64,000 nucleotides of DNA, from contig CM033110.1 in NCBI GenBank assembly GCA_019321725.1, positions 9,479,278 to 9,543,277 of the forward strand, written 5' to 3'. The notes below the pieces were generated by a model. The model worked only from the letters and a program-made list of their open reading frames with translations. It had not been told where the DNA came from and did not search any database. A program made the position numbers and the translations under genes. Of this stretch, positions 34,558-47,300 are shown piece after piece. The stretch's first letter is position 1. Each line of letters begins with the position of its first letter. This stretch comes from Paulownia fortunei. Its lineage: Eukaryota > Streptophyta > Magnoliopsida > Lamiales > Paulowniaceae.

Positions 34558-36107
34558 TGATAAGTTGGTTTTATACCAATAATTCATATGCCTTTTTATT
34601 AACATTTGGTTTGTTTTCAAGTATTTTTTTTAATTTTTATGTATTTAGTTTGAAATCTTGTAGGTAATGACAAAAAGGAAAGAAAACTTGGTTGAAATGT
34701 TGAAAAATCTGAATTGTGGTGCTACTGATGGCTGTTTTTGTATTTCAATCATAATTCTTTGCAAAAATATAATTTTGACTTGATTCTTGAACCACTATAA
34801 ATACAAGAGATATATCTATAACTTCTATGTTTACCAAAAATTTCAATTTTGTCGATCTCAATGAGAAAAATCGAGTTCAAGAGTCAGCACTGGGCAAAAA
34901 TTTTCTGTTATTATATATCTTGGTATTTCAGGCATAACTATCTCCAAAGATGTCATATTTAGTTTATTCAAGTGCCTATTTAAGAAAATAGAGCTACAAT
35001 TCATATGAAGACACCAAAAGCCATTTTGGACTAGAAAGCGGTCAAAAATGGGTTTAAAGAGGCTGCAAACGCTGAAGATAGAATGTTCAGCGCCAGGCTA
35101 TGCTTAGCTGTCTAGTCAGCGCCTACGTGTTGTCACGTGAAAAAAGGGGCAAAATAGGTTTTTTTAACCCCTTTTAGGGCTTCTCCCATCTAATTTTAAG
35201 GACGCCAAAGAGCCTCCAAAGGAATTCTGGATGTGAGGAGTTGTTCTTGGACAGAAGCAGGTTGTTGGACAGTGAGAGCTTGCTGCTGGACAGACCGGAC
35301 AGAGAGCTATTTTTAGAGAGAAAAGCGAGCCATTCTTGGTGACAAGGAGAGCTTCAACCATTTCTTCCATTTCACAAATTGGTGAACAATTTCCATGCTC
35401 TTTCTTACGTATTTCTTGATGTTATATTTATACATGATGAACTAAACATTTCTTTCTAGAGGATGATGTAACCTTATTTGATCCTATATTTTGAATTCCA
35501 AATACTACTAGTTCAAGTTATTCATCTTGTTTGTGTTATCTTGCTTAGTATTACATCTTGATTATTTGTCCATTAATTAAGTGTGTTTGATGTATGAGAT
35601 TCGATACTCGAGAGAAGGAATATTATACATGATCATAAAGATAACATAACATACGAATCATAGAGTTGATAAGCTTATGAAACCTTTGAAGTTTTGAAGA
35701 AGAATTCATTGAACCTTTATAGAGTTTTATTCTTGAGTTTTTATAGAGATATTTAAATTCATATCAGAACTCATAATCAATTCAGCACTCGAAAGAGGGA
35801 ATTGATGAGCTTAGGAATTCTTGACTTACATGTATTGTTGACTTGAATTAGTATATTTTGGAAGGAAGAACATAGGTGATAATTAGGTGAGTCATTCCTC
35901 TAGAATTTCTTATTCATAAGGTGTTTGTTGTATTACTTCTACGAACTCTAGTTTTATCTTTGCAATTTTATCTTATTCTACTTTGTTTACCATCATCACT
36001 TGATTTTCTAGATAAAATTAGGACTATTTGAACTACAATACTTGCTACAATTTTTTATTACAATCCTTGTTGATACGATACTCAACTCACCGTTGTATTA
36101 AAACTTC
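34558..36107 (+). mobile_element. Family B LTR (3' LTR), most complete copy
   Basis: It starts TGATAAGTTGG directly after the purine tract. TATAAATA lies near 34796. It aligns with the minus-strand copies at 22734-24109 and 24311-25478, and with the start at 63317. Similarity to the 31.5-kb fragment ends at 'attaaaactt' (36107), where chromovirus pol begins, so the last bases are cut off. Confidence 0.85.
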
Positions 36108-38030
36108 CAACAAGTAATAAAGTGTATGAGTATATGGATTAGAATGTGTACTGATGTAGAATGGAAAAGTAATTACGTATGTGTCCAGGCAACATAAAGA
36201 GTACGAAAAGAATTACCCCACGCACGACTTGGAACTTGTTGCTGTAGTATTTGCACTTAAAATATGGAGGCACTAGTTATATGGTGAACGGTGCGAGATC
36301 TATACTGATCATAAGAGCCTCAAATACTTCTTCACACAGAAAGAGTTGAATATGCGGCAGCAGAGATGGCTGGAACTAGTAAAAGATTATGATTGTGTGA
36401 TCAATTACCACCCCGGTAAAGCCAACGTTGTAGTTGATGCATTGAGCCGAAAATCCACACAAAGTACATTAGCTATGGCTTTAATTCAGAAGCCGGAACT
36501 GAATGAGTTGCAGAAAATGAATATAGAGATTTTATAGACAGGAGTAATAGAGGCAAAGTTGGCAGCCTTGATAGGATCAAACAGGGACAACGAGATGATG
36601 AATATCTCATCAATATGAGAAAATATGTTGCTGCAGGGAAGTCTCCTGAATATAAGATGACTCAGAATGATATTTTACAATTTAGAGGGCGGTTTTGTGT
36701 GCCAAATATTGATAACATTTGGGAAGACATTTTATAAAAGGCACATTCAACCACTTATTAAGTACATCTAGGGGCTACCAAGATGTATAGAGACTTGAAA
36801 ATGCATTATTGGTGGCCGGGTATGAAAAAGAACATCGCCCAGTATGTGGAGCAATGTCTAACATGTCAGCAGATAAATGTCGAACATCAAAGACCCACAG
36901 GGACTTTGCAACCTCTACTTATTCCATAATGGAAATGGGAAAGGATCACTATGGATTTAGTAACTGGTTTGCCAAAGACTACTAAGGGTCATAATGTTAT
37001 TTAGGTTATCGTTGACAGATTGACTAAGTCTGCTCATTTTCTTCCCATATGTTCTACCTATTCCATGGATCGCTATGCCCAATTATACGTTCAAGAGATT
37101 GTCAGACTTCATGGAGTGCCATTGTCTATAGTTTTGATAGAGATTTATGATTTTTGTTTGCTTTTTGGAGGAGTTTACACAAAGCTTTGGGAACACAGTT
37201 ATCATTCAGTACAGCATATCATTCTCAGACGGATGGGCAATCTGAACGAACAATACAAACATTGGAGGATATGCTCAGAGCCTGTGTGTTAGACTTCCAA
37301 GGTCAGTTGAGTAAATTCCTACCTTTAGTGAAGTTTGCATACAACAACAGCTACCAGACTAGTATTGGAATGGCTCCCTATGAAGCATGGTATGGTAAAA
37401 AGTGTAGGTCTCCGATACACTGGGATGAAGTTGGTGAGAAGAAACTTTTAGGCCTAGATATGATTCGAGAGATGACAGAAGCCATGTTACAGATTCGACA
37501 AAGAATGCAAACTGCCCAAAATTGATAGAAAAGTTATGCAGATCGACGAAGAAGGGCGTTGGAGTTTGCGATAGGAGATCAGGTATTTTTTAAAGTAGCA
37601 CCAATGAAGGGCATCATGTGGTTTGGGAAGAAAGGAAAATTGAGTCCTAGATACATTGGCCTATTCCCGGTGATTGAAAGAATTGGTGATGTTTCTTACA
37701 GACTGGATCTGCCAACATCTATGTCCCAAATACATAATGTATTTCATGTATCTATGCTGAGGAAATATATTGTTAATCCCTCTCATATTCTGAAGAATGA
37801 ACTAGTGGAATTAAAGGTAGATTTGAGCTACGAAGAAAATCCTGTACAGATTTTGTTACGAGAAGTGAAGCAGCTAAGAAATAAATAGATTCCATTGGTT
37901 AAAGTGTTATGGATAAACCAATTAGTAGAAGAGGCCACTTGGGAAATGGAGGACAAAATGAGAACTAAGTATCTTGAACTTTTTCGGTAAGTGAAATTTC
38001 GGGGATGAAATTTTTATAAAGAGGGGAGGA
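36108..38030 (+). pseudogene. Chromovirus pol: RNase H, integrase, chromodomain-like tail
   Basis: Reading begins inside RNase H ('[20 protein letters not shown]', '[17 protein letters not shown]', stop). It goes on in 36346-36537 ('[20 protein letters not shown]'). The integrase linker is broken by several stops. Integrase is readable in 37020-37292 and, shifted, in 37154-37525 ('SQTDGQSERTIQTLED'). The one-base loss lies beside the second catalytic Asp near 37132. The stretch 37559-37888 is the C-terminal part ('FGKKGKLSPRYIGLFPVIER', 'VFHVSMLRKYI'), and a chromodomain-like tail reaches 37990 ('VEEATWEMEDKM'). The tract 'gaggggagga' at 38021-38030 is the polypurine tract. RT and everything upstream are absent. 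Confidence 0.88.
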
Positions 38031-40911
38031 TGTGATACCCGAGCCTCTTACTACTCATATGGCCAGATATGATTCATGCATTACATGTTAATTATGTGCT
38101 ATTTGCATTGGTATGGCCTCATATAATTCAATTTATTTTATACGGCATTGTTAACCATTAAACTTTATTTTGAAGCTCTCGTACGGTATTGATTATCAAA
38201 TTCCCTAACCTAAGTGGTTGATTTTGTATTGAGATAAGAAGAAATTTAGGTATCAATATAGTGAATAGTGCTAGGTTACACGTGGTAACCTTAGAAGTTC
38301 GAAAGGTGTCACCGAAAAGTTTATAGAAAGAGAGTCAGTTCGATCATGAATTTTAATATTATATGTATATTTAAATCATACAATTGGGACAACTAGATAT
38401 CAAATACTATAATTTAAATATTATATAACTAGGTTCATAGGTTTATAACACTTTCGGTGCACAAACTTATCAATCGGGAAAGAATCGATGATTTTTTGGG
38501 TGAAGAACCTAATGAACGGACATAGGAATTAGCTACGGGAACGAATGGTGATGAAGATAGGTTGAAACCAAATAAGAATATGTAAGACAAACAAGATTAG
38601 GGCTGCAAGATGAGGGATAAAATCAGATTATACCATTACATGCCACCTCAAGCTTATGTAACCTCATGCTTAGACTTATCAAGCTAGCACCTCAACCTAT
38701 TCTTCACTCTTAAGCTAACAGCCACGACTTGAACCTTCTTATGAACCATTTCAAATTCTAAATACATGTAAAAATATCTATAAATAGGTCCTAAGTGATT
38801 CCAAACGAAAAAGGAGGCAAAATAAGTAAAGGGAAGGAGAAATAACCAAGTTCAAGTAGAAAACTATGCAATGTGAGCTTAACCTATGGGTTTGTCATGA
38901 CTTTCAGATTTATTTTGAGGTTTATTAGCTTATTAAGCTTTGAATATTATTTATGAATGTGTTAGGATGTTATTATATAGGCTTTGATGCATCAATAAAG
39001 GGTTTGTGGTTGGAAATATTTGATAGAAAACACTTGTGCAAGAAACTATCACCTTGTTGTATTCTTGTGTTTTAGGCTTCAAACGTGTATGGTATGTTGA
39101 ATAAAACCTGTAATTATAATCATATACATGTTTATATATGAGTTAAGAGTATTGGAATGAATTTTTATTGGTTAGAAATTGAAATAGAGAATGATATTGG
39201 AGAAACACTCAAACCGCCAAAGTAGCAAAATTTGTTTTGGTGTGCTGTGAATGAGACTGAATTAGGGAAGCTAAATCCATTAGTTTTGGCAAGAATATAA
39301 CCTGGTGGTCTCTGTTTATATGTTATATAAGTGTGGTAAAAAGTTGGGGGAGATTGAATATACGTAAGGGTGCCAAAACCATTAATGTCATGAAGTGTGC
39401 AAAACTGTCATGGTAGGAAAACAATATGTTTCAGTATGTTGTGAAGAGAGCTAAACTTGGGAAGCTATATCCATGCGTTTTTATCAATTCTATGATATGG
39501 TTATATTTATATACATGTTATCTAAGTGTGGTAAAAATTTGGGAGTGATTGGATATGTTTAGGGATGTCAAAATTATCATGCAACTAAATTGGACAGCAA
39601 GTAAATATGAAAATGTGAATCTGTCCCATTTGATAACTTAGCATATTTCAACCAAGATATGTTGCTATTGAATGTTAACAATTAGTTACACGATATTAGA
39701 GTTATAATACTTCAATTATATGATGTTTACATGTATCTAAGATGAGAAATTAAGGTATTTGAGGGACTAGATTGGGTTCTAGTTTGTAAAACCTAGATAG
39801 CTTGGGGTTTAAGGTCTTAGTATGATATTTTATGCTTTCAACTTGTCAAATTGGGAATGGTACTTGATGTTGATAATATTATAGGCCATTTTACATCTAA
39901 TATTGGAGGGGAACAATAAACAAATCTAGACTAAGCCATCAACCAAGTGAAAGGTAAGTAAAGATTCATTTGCAACTACAATGCATAGACATAGTAAATG
40001 TGTGATTTATATGTAATACCATAGATCATATGTGCAAAGCAAAGGACACACATTACTATCATTCATTCCATTGAGCATACATACATGGGCATTGACACGT
40101 GCATTGTGATAAATCTTGCATTGCATGGCATGATTCTGAGAAAGGAAAATATTTTGCTGGCCACTACTAGTACACCGAAGCATGCATGGATTTGCATGGT
40201 TTTATGCATGGATTTGCAGGTTCGCGTGCATAAATTTACATGCGTATGAGTATGCATGGATTTGCATGCTTATATGATTATTGGCCATTGGACTATGGCG
40301 GTGTACAAAGCTCTTTTCTGGTGTATAGGATAGTAGCGTTGGTTAGGGGCCCAAGAAAGAAATGATTTTGAGAGAAATATTTTGATGCATAAAATTGCAT
40401 TGTGGGTATAGCATTTTGAGATGCATGACTTGATATTGTGGATTATTCTTTGACATGCATAATCTTTACTTGTTAAGTATTAGCTCATATAGTTTATGCA
40501 TTGTATGTGAGTACGACGATGCTTGAAGCATTATTTACTGGTTGGGCGGCGGTTGGAGCTCCTGCAGGTGTCTGAGAGAGTGTGTACATGGATGACGACC
40601 TGTTGGGCTATTTTCTTGGCTTGTTATAATTTGAATCTATTGTATTATATTTTTAGACTGATACTATATTTCGCTTTCAAAACTTTAGTGTAAATAAGTA
40701 TGTAAATATTGGGTCGTTGTGGTGTTGTGCTTTTATATCCTGCTATATACATGATATGTGTGAGAAAGTATTTTAAACAGGGTTGTGCATGTAAGAAGTG
40801 ATTTATCTTTTCTTAAAGTGCTACAAAAAAAAAATATTCCATGCATGCACAGGTTCTATCATGTCAAATTTTATAATATATATCTAGTTGTGTAGTAATA
40901 GGGGTGTTATA
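38031..40911 (+). mobile_element. 3' LTR of the plus-strand chromovirus
   Basis: It starts TGTGATACCCGAGCC directly after the polypurine tract and ends GGGGTGTTATA (2881 bp). It shares its full length with the solo LTR at 19077-21881, including 'cagccacgacttgaacctt' and a Cys-poor 'gcatggatttgcatg' sub-repeat near 40190-40270, expanded here. Repeats of 'atgcatggatttgca' explain the spurious ORF at 40063-40257. Confidence 0.9.
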
Positions 40912-40917
40912 GGAGAT

Positions 40918-42556
40918 TATAACGCCCTATTTTATTACGACATAAATTTCCATTAGAACTAACAAAAAATTTAGTTGATATTATTTAATTATGATAAAAA
41001 ATTTAAAATATATCGACCAATATTTTTAATTAGTGTCTATGCAGGTGACTGTGACTGTGACGTGAACTAAATTGCTAAGACAAGTTCATGCCAATTATGT
41101 TGATTGATTTATTTTATTTATTAAACAAAGTAGATTTTTCTTGATAACTAGAATAATTTTGTGTATCATAATATTTATTTAATGATTATTTTAGGATTCT
41201 CATGTAACTATTTTTTAGCTTGATATTAATATAGATTTTCTTCTATTATATATATACATAAAGTTGGTTAATATATAGACGCTATTAAAAGAATGAGAGA
41301 TTATAGTTGAATAAGATATTAAATTGTTTCGTTTGATATCATAAACGTACTAATAAAATGAATAAAAACAAAAATAGAAAATTTAAACCTTCCACTTTCT
41401 ATTTTCTTCCTCACACGTTTTGATGGTGTATGAGTCATTCTTGACCAACAATTAAGCCTCAATCACCTTACTTGGCCTTAGAAAATTCATCTTCCAAATT
41501 AGCCATAAAATGGACACTCCTCCCTCTAAACTCACGATCTCTCTCTCTTTCTCTCTCTCTCTCTATCTCACACCTCCTTTTTACTTCTTTCGCTTTACTT
41601 TCTGTTAGATATACCATGCCCACAAATTTTTGTTTAGCCATAAAAAGTAATAATATAGTTTGACACTATCATCTCCACGTAACAAGAGAAAAAAAGAGAA
41701 GTCTCAGGGTATGGTTATATCATATCATGATTAAGTGTTAATTATTATAATTATACATCTCTCCTTACAAATATATAAACCTATGTATATGTGATTATAT
41801 ATGTGTAAAGTATGTGAGCATGTCTTTATGACTGGGTTTATTTTGTTGTCAACTACTTGATGTCTGACATTTGAAAATATATTCTGAATTCATGTGATAG
41901 GATTTTTGAATTAATTTTTTAATATGTTGTATAGATATATGTTATTAATGTCCAGTAATTTTTTTACAGATTTAATTTCTATAAAATATTTAATTCAGAT
42001 TTTTGAATCAAGTCTATTCACTGCAAATTTGATGCTGACAATTTTTGTTAATTGCATTCAAAAGTTCAAAAGTATATTCCGAATTTATATGGTAGGATTT
42101 TGATCAAATTTTATGATATATTGTATATTTATATGTTATAAATGTCCAAAAATATTTAAAGATTTAATTTCCTCATAAAATATTTAATTCAGATTTTTGA
42201 ATCAAGTATGTTCAATATGAAATTCATGTTGACAGTTTTTGTGACCTGAATTTCAAAGTCCGTTATAAATATAAAATAGCATTGTATCACCCTAGAAAAA
42301 TTAATGGATGATTGTTTGTATGTTATTTGTGTGAGTGTAAAATTTTAGAGTTATATCATTTATATTGTTTCATAACAAAATTTGTGGAGTAAGATGTGTT
42401 CTGTTTGTTTTGTAGTATGGCTGAAACACTGAGACGAGTTTGAAATTTCTTCTTTTGAAGTTGGTAAAATTCATGAAACATTATTAAGATGTTAACTTCT
42501 GTACAACCAAAGTTTTACATGAAAAAAGTATGCAAATTTTTCGATAAAATTCCATA
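40918..42556 (+). mobile_element. Probable LTR, left part, split by the CACTA element
   Basis: It starts TATAACGCCC, one base off the TGTAACGCCC start of many chromovirus LTRs. With the piece 50546-51337, which ends GGAGGTGTTACA, it would form an LTR of about 2.4 kb. There is no polypurine tract or primer site and no matching flanking duplication (GAGAT versus AATTG), so this is an inference. Its interior contains a tandem duplication of about 190 bp (41871-42255). Confidence 0.5.
41871..42255. repeat. Diverged tandem duplication, about 190-bp unit
   Basis: 'tattctgaattcatgtgatagg' (41880) reappears as 'tattccgaatttatatggtagg' (42074). The two units continue in parallel through 'tatttaattcagatttttga' and 'atgctgaca/atgttgaca'. 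They are clearly diverged, so the duplication is old. Confidence 0.75.
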
Positions 42557-42568
42557 CACTACAAGAAA
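42557..42568 (+). repeat. CACTA terminal inverted repeat, left
   Basis: CACTACAAGAAA pairs with the right end at 50531-50542 (TTTGTTGTAGTG) with one mismatch. ATA precedes it. Confidence 0.93.
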
Positions 42569-42576
42569 AAGAGAAA

Positions 42577-43050
42577 ATAGCGATGAAATTTTAGCGATGA
42601 AAATAAGTTTTCATCGCTAATATAACTATTAGTGACGAATCAATCAAAAACTATCGCTAAATATGGTCAAAATGTTAGCGACGAGATGAAGTAAATCATC
42701 GCTAACATTAAATTTACATTTATTTTATTTTTCACAAATGTTAGCGACGACACGTGGTTGATATCGTCGCTAACATTATATTATTATTTTTTAACAAATA
42801 TGTTAGCGACGACATCCCTACATCTCGTCGCTAAGTATCATTTTATTTTTAATTTTTAAAAATATGTTAGCGACGACTTGGAAGTATTCATCGCTAATAA
42901 TTATTTTAGCGACGACTTCCCTACAGCTCGTTGCTAAGTGTCATTTTATTTTTAATTTTTAAAAATATGTTGGTGACGACTTGGGAAGTATTCATCGCTA
43001 ACTTATATGTAAGCGATGATGTGACTTTGATTCATCGCTAACACATCGAG
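42577..43050. repeat. CACTA left subterminal repeats (TTAGCGACGA / TCGTCGCTAA)
   Basis: The motif TTAGCGACGA occurs repeatedly, each time followed within about 10-40 bp by its inverse TCGTCGCTAA or a variant. The clearest pair is 42737-42750 with 42764-42777, with arms of 14 bases and a 13-base loop. In CACTA elements, subterminal repeats are the binding sites for the TNPA/TNP1-type protein. The strict pairing into hairpins is an extra feature of this element. Confidence 0.85.
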
Positions 43051-43345
43051 TTTTATCTTTTTCCTTTCTCCTTTCTTCCCCGATTGAAAACCCCATCTCT
43101 CTATCTCTCTCTCTCTCTCTCTCCATCGTGTGCAGTAAAAATTGCCTTAATCTTCCACTGCCTCTGCCACCACCGCCAACCCGCGCACCACCACTTGGTT
43201 AATCATCGTCCACCGCCTGCCTCCACGACCTTCTTACTATTCCACTGCCTCCGCCACCGCCATTGCCCCGCGCAGTAGCCTCCTGCCACCGCCATTGCCC
43301 CACCGCGAGTAGCCACCGCCGCGAGCAACTGCCGTCTAGTACGTT
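43051..43345 (+). other. CT run and CCG/CAC-rich leader inside the CACTA element
   Basis: After a (CT)n run (43097-43122) comes about 200 bp of C-rich, trinucleotide-like sequence ('cactgcctccgccaccgcc') that stands out from the AT-rich surroundings. Similar leaders are common in the first exon of CACTA TNP2 genes, but it could also be captured host DNA. It ends at 43338 near 'gtctagtacg', where a splice donor could lie. No protein family is recognised. Confidence 0.45.
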
Positions 43346-44369
43346 CCATGAATATGTTAAGTTGATTCTTGATTTGAATTAATTATTATTTATAGTTTCT
43401 ATGATTTTGATTTCTTCTAGTAATTATGATAAAAGAATAAATGATTATGCATCTCATCTATGAAAAATAAATCTTGATTCCTAGCTGTATATGCCGTTTG
43501 TATGTAGTTTATTATTTGTTATTATAATACCAATCTTCAAGTCAATTTCAGTGTATTTGGATAAGTGTTACAAGCATATAGTTGAGGGGATAAAGTGTGA
43601 CATTCATCCTATTATTAAATTATAATTTAAATTCATTAATATTTTTATGATAATATACACTTATTTTATTATCACTATTAGTGTTAATAATAATAATTTA
43701 ATATATATTATTAGCACAACCATTATTAATTTATAAAATAAATTTTAAATAAAAATAAAATAAAAGAGTGAGGTAGAGAGGAAATCGATCTTGTTAATAT
43801 TAGTGGTTCAACCGGTCAGACAGGTTTAATGAAAATTGATTATACTTTTTTAGTTTTGTTTTTACATATGCATTCACAAACCTTAGATCCCGTTTGGAAT
43901 TTAGCATAAAAAAATTTTAAAATCTTGAATGATTTTAAAATTTGATGTTAAATTCTGAATTTTTCAGTTTGGACAGTTTGAGAACGTGTACTTAATTGTG
44001 CTTCTATTAGTATGCTATTTGTCTCGTGTACGTGATTAACTATTTTGGTTCGTATCTCCCTTTGTTCTTCGGGTACACTGTAATATATGTACTTGAAGAA
44101 CTATGGAAGATGCTGCCGAAATTTTTACGTGCATAAAACAAAGTGGTCATACTTATAAAACCACAAATAAGTGCACGTTCTTGAATGGGATAGGGCCTTG
44201 CCAAAGAGTAGAAGGAGAAGTGGGAGCAATGCATGCCATTAATGAACATGAATGCTTTAAAATTAATTAGCTAATTACTATCATCAACAGGTCGTATAAT
44301 TATGGATCGAAATTAGATAATGAATCAGAATCGAGTGGTTCCAGAATACATAAATAATTTAAATAATTT
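43346..44369 (+). other. AT-rich intron-like spacer in the CACTA element
   Basis: I recognise no coding or structural signal. It lies between the C-rich leader and the first TNP2 coding stretch and may be a long leader intron. The minus-strand ORF 44040-44249 has no signature. Confidence 0.35.
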
Positions 44370-47300
44370 TTGGACGTAGCAAAGAATTATATGTCAACCT
44401 TTGGGTTATCGAAGATTCGTTGTCCTTATCGAAGGTGTAGAAATTTATATCAATTTAATTTGGATTACATTCGAGGACACCTTTATAGATGGGGGATTTC
44501 TAAGTTATACAAAGTGTGGACTTTTCATGGAGAAGTTACTACACCAATTGTTGATATGGATCCCGTTAATGAAGTTGAACATGTTAGTGATGATGAAGAA
44601 GATGACACTTTCTTTGACATGTTAAATGACTTAAGGGATGCTGAAGTTGTTGGTAGTGGTGGGGTTCAACGGGGGATAACAATGAGAACATGCCTGCAAG
44701 GGAGTTGGGAGGAAGTTATATGCCAATGTTTGAAGAAGCACAACGAGAGTTATATTGAGGCTATACTATTTTTTCTACATTTAGCTTCTTAGTTAAATTA
44801 ATGCACGTGAAGGTGTTGAATGGTTGGAGCAATAAGTCGTTTGATATGTTGCTTCAATTATTAGGACAAGCATTTTCGAACCGAATGCAATTCCTAGCTC
44901 ACATTACGAAGCTAAAAAAATGCTAAGAGAGTTAGGGTTGGATATGAATCTATACATGCTTGTAAAAATGATTGCATTTTATTTTGGAATGACCACGAGG
45001 GCAAGGATACATGTCCGGTGTGTAAGGAGCCCTGTTATAACATTAATGAGGCCAACAAAGAAAATCCCTCAAAAAGTGCTTTGATATTTTCCATTGAAGC
45101 CAAGACTGAAGAGGTTGTTTTTTTCGAAACATACGGCGAAAGATATGAGATGGCATAAGGAAAAAGGGTTGAAACATATGGGCTATTGAGACACCCAGCT
45201 GATGCAGAATCGTGGAAGAAGTTTGACAAATTACATGAAACTTTTGCAGATGATCCTAGAAATATTCGTTTGGTGTTAGCAACTGATGGTTTTAATCCAT
45301 TTGGAAACATGTCAAATGCTTACAGTATATGGCCAATTTTACTTATGCCGTACAATTTAACCCCATGGAAAATGACAAAACCATCGTACATTATTATGTC
45401 TCTTTTAATTCCTAGGCCCAAGGCACCTGGAAAAGAGATTGATGTATACTTGCGTCCCTTAATCAACTAATTGAAGGAGTTATGGGATGAGGGGTGGAAA
45501 CATATGATGCATCGACTGAAAGAATATTTTGATTACATGTTGTTGTGATATGGATAATTCATGACTTCCCAGTGTATGGGACAGTATCCGGGTGGAGCAC
45601 TAAGGGTTATAAAACATGTTCTATATGTCTTGAAGATACAACGAGTTAAGGTTTGCGCAGTAAAATTTATTATACTGGCCATCGTCGGTTCTTACATTTG
45701 AAGCACGCGACGTAAAAACAAAAGCTTTAATAGAAAGTTTGAAAATGAAGGCCCACCTCGAACATTTAGTGGTAGTGAGATTTTAATGAAGTTAGATGCA
45801 TTGCCTGAAGTGACATTTAGTAAACATCTTGCATTGACTAGAAAATGAAAATGTTTGGTTGGTGATACGAATTGGGTAAAGAAGTCAATTTTCTTTGAGT
45901 TAGAGTACTGGTCAGATTTGAAGTTGAGATATAATCTAGATATCATGCATATTGAGAAAAATATTTGTGATGCTCTGGTCAGTACGTTGTTGAGTTTAGA
46001 AGGAAAATCGAAGGATACAATCAAAGCTCGATTAGATATACAAGATATACCCATAAGGAGTGAATTACACCTATCGCAGAGTGGGGACAGAGTCACTAAG
46101 CCACATGCGAGTTATACATTCACTTTGGAAGAAAGACGTGAATTTTGTTGTTTTTTAAAATCCGTGAAGTTCCCCAATGGTTATGCAACAAATATTTCAA
46201 GGAATGTGAATGTGAATGATGGGAAGTTATATGTGTTAAAGATGCATGATTGTCATGTTCTTTTGCAAAGATTACTTCCAGTTACCATACGAAAGTTTTT
46301 ACCTAAGGATATATGTGGCACAGTTGTTGAGTTATGTTACTTCTTCAAAAAATTCACTTCAAGAACTTTACATGTTGCTGAGTTGAATAAAATGGGGGAG
46401 GATATAGTATTCATTTTATGCAAGATGGAACGAATATTTCTCCAGCATTTTTTGACATTATGGTTTACTTAGCAGTTCATTTACCTCGCGAGGCCATATT
46501 AGGTGGACCGGTTTCATCATGGTGGATGTATCCTTTTAAATGGTATTTGGGAACACTTAAGAAGTATGTTCGCAATAAGAAAAGACCCGAGGGGTCTATT
46601 GTAGAGGGATATGTTGTGAATGAAGCATTAACTTTCACATCTTTGTATATGGGTCAAATTGAAACAAGATTTACTATACCAGAACGTAACAAAGATGTTA
46701 GTCAATCTATTTCATGCACCTTAAGTATTTTCAATCAACAAGTAAGAGTGATGGGGAGCTAGCGAAATCATAAATTGCCATCTACTTTACGTAAGAAAGC
46801 ACACTGGTATTTCTCAACAATTGCAAAGAAGTCGACCGATATAGAAAGTAAGTTTTCAAATTAGTTTCTATTTTTTTTCCTCGTAATTTTGATTACACGT
46901 TATAATACTTGTATATATATTGTGTAGTGAACATTTGCAAATTCTTTCAGCCAGATTTCATTCAAACAACATTCTACAATGTCATGAGGTGGAATTTCCA
47001 CAGTGGTTTAGGGACAAAATGATTAGGCTAAGAACTTTGAAAGATCTTGAGGCCACAAATGAGCTATACTCTCTAGCATTGGGACCTGATGTTGAAGTTA
47101 GATTATATGATGCTTGTATTGCTAATGGTGTTCGGTACCATACAATTTCTCGTGATACTCGTCGGACTACTCAAAATAGCGGGGTTAGTATACCATCATC
47201 CGATAATGGGGAAAATTTGGATTTTGTTTTGAAGGATGTTGTAATACTGTTTTGTGCATCAGGATATAAGGTACACTTATTCTGGTGTGTTTGGTTTCAG

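Noticed and set aside
42577..43050. Regular repeats that might suggest a CRISPR-like array
   Set aside because: The units are inverse pairs of variable spacing at the end of a plant CACTA element, with the same units at the other end. There are no equal spacers and no cas genes.
44040..44249. 69-codon minus-strand ORF in the CACTA element
   Set aside because: It has no motif, lies in a presumed leader intron and is opposite in orientation to both transposon genes.
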